Source: Paraburkholderia caballeronis
GTDB taxonomy: Bacteria; Pseudomonadota; Gammaproteobacteria; Burkholderiales; Burkholderiaceae
Assembly: GCF_900104845.1 (NCBI RefSeq)
Contig: NZ_FNSR01000001.1
Span: 806,001-870,000, forward strand
Length of the DNA: 64,000 nucleotides
Reading direction: 5' to 3'
Below are positions 60,904-64,000 of this stretch, piece by piece; the first letter of the stretch is position 1, and every line of letters starts with the position of its first letter. The position numbers and the translations under genes were made by a program. Under the pieces are notes generated by a model, which saw only the letters and a program-made list of their open reading frames with translations, did no database searches and had not been told where the DNA came from.

Positions 60904-62430
60904 TCAGCCGAGGAACAGCCGGTACGCCGGGTTGTGCGTCTCTTCCCAGTGCGGATAACCGAGCGTCGCGAGGAAGCGGCGGAACTCCGCGTCCTCGGCG
61001 GCCGGCACCTGGATGCCGACGAGGATCGAGCTGTAGTCCGCGCCCTGGTTGCGGTAGTGGAACAGGCTGATGTTCCAGTTCGGCGCCATCGACGACAGGA
61101 AGCGCATCAGCGCGCCCGGCCGCTCCGGGAACTCGAAGCGGAACAGGCGTTCGTCGTGCGCGAGCGGCGAGCGGCCGCCGACCATGTAGCGCACGTGCTG
61201 CTTCGACAGTTCGTCGCTGGTCAGGTCGGCGGTCGCGAAGCCGTGGGTCTCGAAGGCCTGCGCGATCTGCTGCGACTCGCCGCGATTGCGGATCTGCACG
61301 CCGACGAAGAGGTGCGCGCGCTCCGCGTCCGCGATCCGGTAGTTGAACTCGGTGACGCTGCGCGTGCCGACCAGTTCGCAGAAGCGTTTGAAGCTGCCGC
61401 GCTCCTCGGGGATCGTCACCGCGAACACGGCTTCGCGCGCCTCGCCGACTTCCGCGCGCTCGGCGACGAAGCGCATCCGGTCGAAGTTCATGTTCGCGCC
61501 GGACGTCACCGGGATCAGCGTTTCGTTCTCGATGCCTTCGCGTTCCGCATACTGCTTCGCGCCCGCGACGGCCAATGCGCCGGCCGGCTCCAGCACGCTG
61601 CGGGTGTCCTGGAACACGTCCTTGATCGCCGCGCACAGCGCGTCGGTGTCGACGGTCAGCACTTCGTCGAGATACTCCCGGCACAGGCGGAACGTCTCCT
61701 CGCCGACCAGCTTGACGGCGGTGCCGTCCGAGAACAGCCCGACCTCGCCCAGTTCGACGCGATGGCCGGCCGCGATCGACTGCGCCATCGCGCACGAATC
61801 GTCGGTCTGCACGCCGATCACCTTGATCTCCGGGCGCACCGCTTTCACGTACGCGGCGACGCCGGCCGCGAGCCCGCCGCCGCCGATCGGCACGAAGATC
61901 GCGTGAATCGGGGCCTGATGCTGGCTCAGGATTTCCATCGCGACGGTGCCCTGGCCCGCGATCACGTACGGATCGTCGAACGGATGCACGAAGGTGAGTC
62001 CGAGTTCCTGCTGCAGCTTGACCGCGTGCGCATACGCGTCGCTGTACGACTCGCCGGCCTGCACGACTTCGACGGTCGGGCCGCCGTGCGCGCGGACCGC
62101 GTCGACCTTCACCTGCGGCGTCGTCACCGGCACGCAGATCACCGCCTTCACGCCGAGTTTCGCGGCGGACAGCGCGACGCCCTGTGCGTGATTGCCCGCC
62201 GACGCCGTGATCACGCCGCGCGCGAGCGCGTCGGCCGGCAGATGCGCCATCTTGTTGTACGCGCCGCGCACCTTGAACGAGAACACCGGCTGGTTGTCCT
62301 CGCGCTTCAGGAAAACCGGGTTGCGCAGACGGGCCGACAGGTTCGGCGCGCGCTCCAGTTCGGTCTCGCGGGCGACGTCGTAGACGCGGGCGGTGAGGAT
62401 CTTCTTCAGGTAGTCGTCGTGGGAGGCCAT
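60904..62430 (-). CDS. ilvA: IlvA, biosynthetic threonine ammonia-lyase
   Basis: PLP enzyme converting threonine to 2-oxobutanoate, the first step toward isoleucine. The 508-residue product starts MASHDDYLKKILTARVYDVA. PLP Lys53 is in FSFKVRGAYNKM, the phosphate loop in GGGGLAAG, and SAGNHAQGVALSA also matches. Two ACT-like regulatory domains follow from about residue 330 (FAVTIPEERGSFKRF and RFEFPERPGALMRFL), so isoleucine inhibition is expected. It heads a minus-strand run with the 5'-nucleotidase and queF. Confidence 0.97.
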   Translation of the reverse strand: MASHDDYLKKILTARVYDVARETELERAPNLSARLRNPVFLKREDNQPVFSFKVRGAYNKMAHLPADALARGVITASAGNHAQGVALSAAKLGVKAVICVPVTTPQVKVDAVRAHGGPTVEVVQAGESYSDAYAHAVKLQQELGLTFVHPFDDPYVIAGQGTVAMEILSQHQAPIHAIFVPIGGGGLAAGVAAYVKAVRPEIKVIGVQTDDSCAMAQSIAAGHRVELGEVGLFSDGTAVKLVGEETFRLCREYLDEVLTVDTDALCAAIKDVFQDTRSVLEPAGALAVAGAKQYAEREGIENETLIPVTSGANMNFDRMRFVAERAEVGEAREAVFAVTIPEERGSFKRFCELVGTRSVTEFNYRIADAERAHLFVGVQIRNRGESQQIAQAFETHGFATADLTSDELSKQHVRYMVGGRSPLAHDERLFRFEFPERPGALMRFLSSMAPNWNISLFHYRNQGADYSSILVGIQVPAAEDAEFRRFLATLGYPHWEETHNPAYRLFLG

Positions 62431-63047
62431 GCGGGGACGCTCGATGCGCTTGTCGTACGGGAAAGCGTCAATGATAGCGCCAACGGCGCGCGCTCTGGCC
62501 TGATCCGGGGCGCGGAGGCCGGTGTGCCGGCCATTGCCGGCGGGCGGCGAAAGCGTCGGAGCCGCGAGCAGCGGGCCGCCGGTGACCGACCTTCCGGCCG
62601 GTCGGCATGATCCCAGTCGACGCTCGCCCGGCGTTTCGCGAATCCACTTGCGAGCGGACCCGTGAGCTCGGCCGAATGCCCCTTTGCGCCGACGGTTTAC
62701 CGACAGCGCGGGTCCCGATCATGCGTTAAAATCCGCTTTTGGAACAAGGATCGGAAGATGCACTGGCAGCCTCGGACCGCCCATTTGATGCCCGCACGGC
62801 GCGAGACCCGCCCTGCGGCGCAGCGGCAAGTCCGCCACGCACGATCGTGTCGCGGAATCTGAGCGCCGGGAAGCCCTCGGCGTGAACCGTGCCGCCGGTC
62901 GGGCTTCCCCCACACCTGCGTCCGCATGCAGCGACAAGCGGACCCGAATTCAGCACTGCGCCCCCCACGCGCGCCCGTCAGATGCAGCCGGCGCTCGCCT
63001 CGAACGAAAAGAGCGCGCTGCACACTGACCCAAAGAGTCGTCCAAAC
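62431..63047. other. Gene-less region upstream of the FAD oxidoreductase
   Basis: 617 bases between ilvA and the divergent oxidoreductase gene, with no supported coding sequence. It holds a TAAAAT at 62727-62732 as a possible -10 and a small inverted repeat (62586-62591 with 62600-62605). A longer hairpin has a perfect nine-base outer stem (62868-62876 with 62901-62909). A long 5' leader or small RNA is possible; nothing decides it. Confidence 0.5.
62868..62909 (+). repeat. Long hairpin in the FAD oxidoreductase leader
   Basis: GGGAAGCCC pairs perfectly with GGGCTTCCC across a 24-base loop that itself contains complementary CGGC/GCCG. No T-run follows, so it is not a plain terminator. Confidence 0.5.
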
Positions 63048-64000
63048 ATGAACGCACCTCAAGTATTCGATCCTCACGGCGCGGCTGCTGCCGTGGCCGC
63101 CGATGCCGAACCGCGCCTGCGCGAGATTCCCTATAACTACACGTCGTTTTCCGATCGCGAGATCGTGATCCGCCTGCTGGGCGAGGACGCGTGGACGGTG
63201 CTGGCCGAACTGCGCTCGGAACGCCGGACCGGCCGCTCGGCGCGGATGCTGTACGAAGTGCTCGGCGACATCTGGGTCGTGCGCCGCAATCCGTATCTGC
63301 AGGACGACCTGCTCGACAACCCGAAGCGCCGCGCGCTGCTGATCGGCGCGCTGAACCACCGGCTCGCGGAAATCGAGAAGCGCCGCCGCGCCGACCTCGT
63401 CGCCCACAACGACGGCGCGGGCGTCGATCGCGCGGCGCGCGTCGAGACGCTGGTCGTCGCCGCGCGCCGCGCGGTGGACAGTTTCGCGGCCGAATTCGAG
63501 CGGATGGCCGAACTGCGCCGCCGCGCGACCAAGGTGCTCGGCCGCCGCACGCAGAAGGACAACATCCGCTTCGACGGCCTCGCGCGCGTATCGCACGTGA
63601 CCGACGCGACCGACTGGCGGGTCGAGTATCCGTTCGTCGTGCTGACGCCGGACACCGAAGCGGAGATCGCCGGACTCGTGAAGGCGTGTTTCGAACTCGG
63701 GCTCACGGTGATCCCGCGCGGCGGCGGCACCGGCTACACGGGCGGCGCGGTGCCGCTTACGCCGTTCTCGGCCGTCATCAACACCGAGAAGCTCGAACAA
63801 CTCGGGCCGGTCGAGCTGACCGACCTGCCGGGCGTCGCGCGTCAGGTGCCGACGATCTTCTCGGGCGCGGGCGTCGTCACGCGCCGCGTGACCGAGGCGG
63901 CCGAGCACGCGGGTTACGTGTTCGCGGTCGATCCGACGTCGCTCGACGCGTCGTGCATCGGCGGCAACGTCGCGATGAACGCGGGCGGCAAGAAGGCGGT
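63048..64000 (+). CDS. DUF3683 / FAD-binding oxidoreductase (3' truncated)
   Basis: N-terminal part of a large GlcD-like FAD-linked oxidoreductase. It starts at ATG 63048 ([16 protein letters not shown]) and stays open to the window edge (317 residues visible). The first about 185 residues match the DUF3683 region ([48 protein letters not shown]). The FAD_binding_4 domain then begins ([21 protein letters not shown]) with the flavin-binding loop [15 protein letters not shown] and [10 protein letters not shown]. Full proteins of this kind often add Fe-S and other domains; that part is outside the window. Substrate unknown. Confidence 0.88.
   Translation, partial: MNAPQVFDPHGAAAAVAADAEPRLREIPYNYTSFSDREIVIRLLGEDAWTVLAELRSERRTGRSARMLYEVLGDIWVVRRNPYLQDDLLDNPKRRALLIGALNHRLAEIEKRRRADLVAHNDGAGVDRAARVETLVVAARRAVDSFAAEFERMAELRRRATKVLGRRTQKDNIRFDGLARVSHVTDATDWRVEYPFVVLTPDTEAEIAGLVKACFELGLTVIPRGGGTGYTGGAVPLTPFSAVINTEKLEQLGPVELTDLPGVARQVPTIFSGAGVVTRRVTEAAEHAGYVFAVDPTSLDASCIGGNVAMNAGGKKA

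Overview
The window is a GC-rich (visibly well over 60% G+C, strong G/C third-position bias) stretch of a beta-proteobacterial main chromosome. Gene order and protein sequences fit the family Burkholderiaceae (Burkholderia / Paraburkholderia group). I base that on remembered family gene order and sequence; no database search was possible. There is no sign of phage, insertion sequence, CRISPR or genomic island. About 60 protein genes, one tRNA and several clear terminators and promoters are supported, and nearly all are housekeeping genes.

Layout. (1) 1-10373, + strand: the distal part of the dcw cell-wall/division cluster, mraY (5' cut by the window) murD ftsW murG murC ddlB ftsQ ftsA ftsZ, mostly with ATGA-type overlaps. 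(2) 10643-18717: a one-Cys-type peroxiredoxin, lpxC, a convergent dciA-like gene, then secA, argJ, a DUF815 ATPase and a MutT-like NUDIX gene. (3) 18790-25525, - strand: yacG, zapD, coaE, pilD, pilC, pilB and a CorC/HlyC-type transporter gene. (4) 25721-34192: tRNA-Pro(CGG) and ispB on -, the rplU-rpmA-obgE-proB ribosome/GTPase block on +, a CNP1-like lipoprotein and rppH on -, proS and a MarC-type gene on +. (5) 34310-38358: hpt and ffh on -, then ccsA-like, PP0621-like and ampD on +. (6) 38466-44709: nrdA and nrdB with long spacers and a candidate NrdR operator, followed by a lysine/alanine-repeat histone-H1-like gene. (7) 44831-53061, - strand: a glycine-zipper lipoprotein, a PfkB kinase, tpx, a DUF3426 zinc-ribbon protein, prmA, accC, accB, aroQ, a TlpA-like thioredoxin and an unrecognised nucleotidyltransferase-like protein. 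(8) 53234-59082, +: mpl, yqiA, an RNase II-family gene, aroE, mtgA. (9) 59131-62430, -: queF, a 5'-nucleotidase, ilvA; then the 5' part of a large DUF3683/FAD-linked oxidoreductase on + running off the window.

How it fits together. Peptidoglycan is the main theme: precursor synthesis (mraY, murD, murG, murC, ddlB), polymerisation and division (ftsW, ftsQAZ, mtgA, zapD) and recycling (ampD, mpl). Envelope lipid supply (lpxC, accBC, ispB) and protein export (secA, ffh) are also present. Nucleotide supply (nrdAB, hpt, 5'-nucleotidase, adenosine-kinase-like PfkB) forms a second theme. The most interesting non-coding signals are the twin NrdR-like boxes over the nrdA promoter, a stem-loop just before nrdB, a stem-loop that would begin the rplU transcript, and LexA-like AT-rich palindromes upstream of the RNase II gene and hpt. 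I found no convincing new defence or biosynthetic system. The least characterised conserved genes are the DUF815 ATPase, the PP0621-like protein, the CNP1-like lipoprotein and the nucleotidyltransferase-like protein at 52417-53061.
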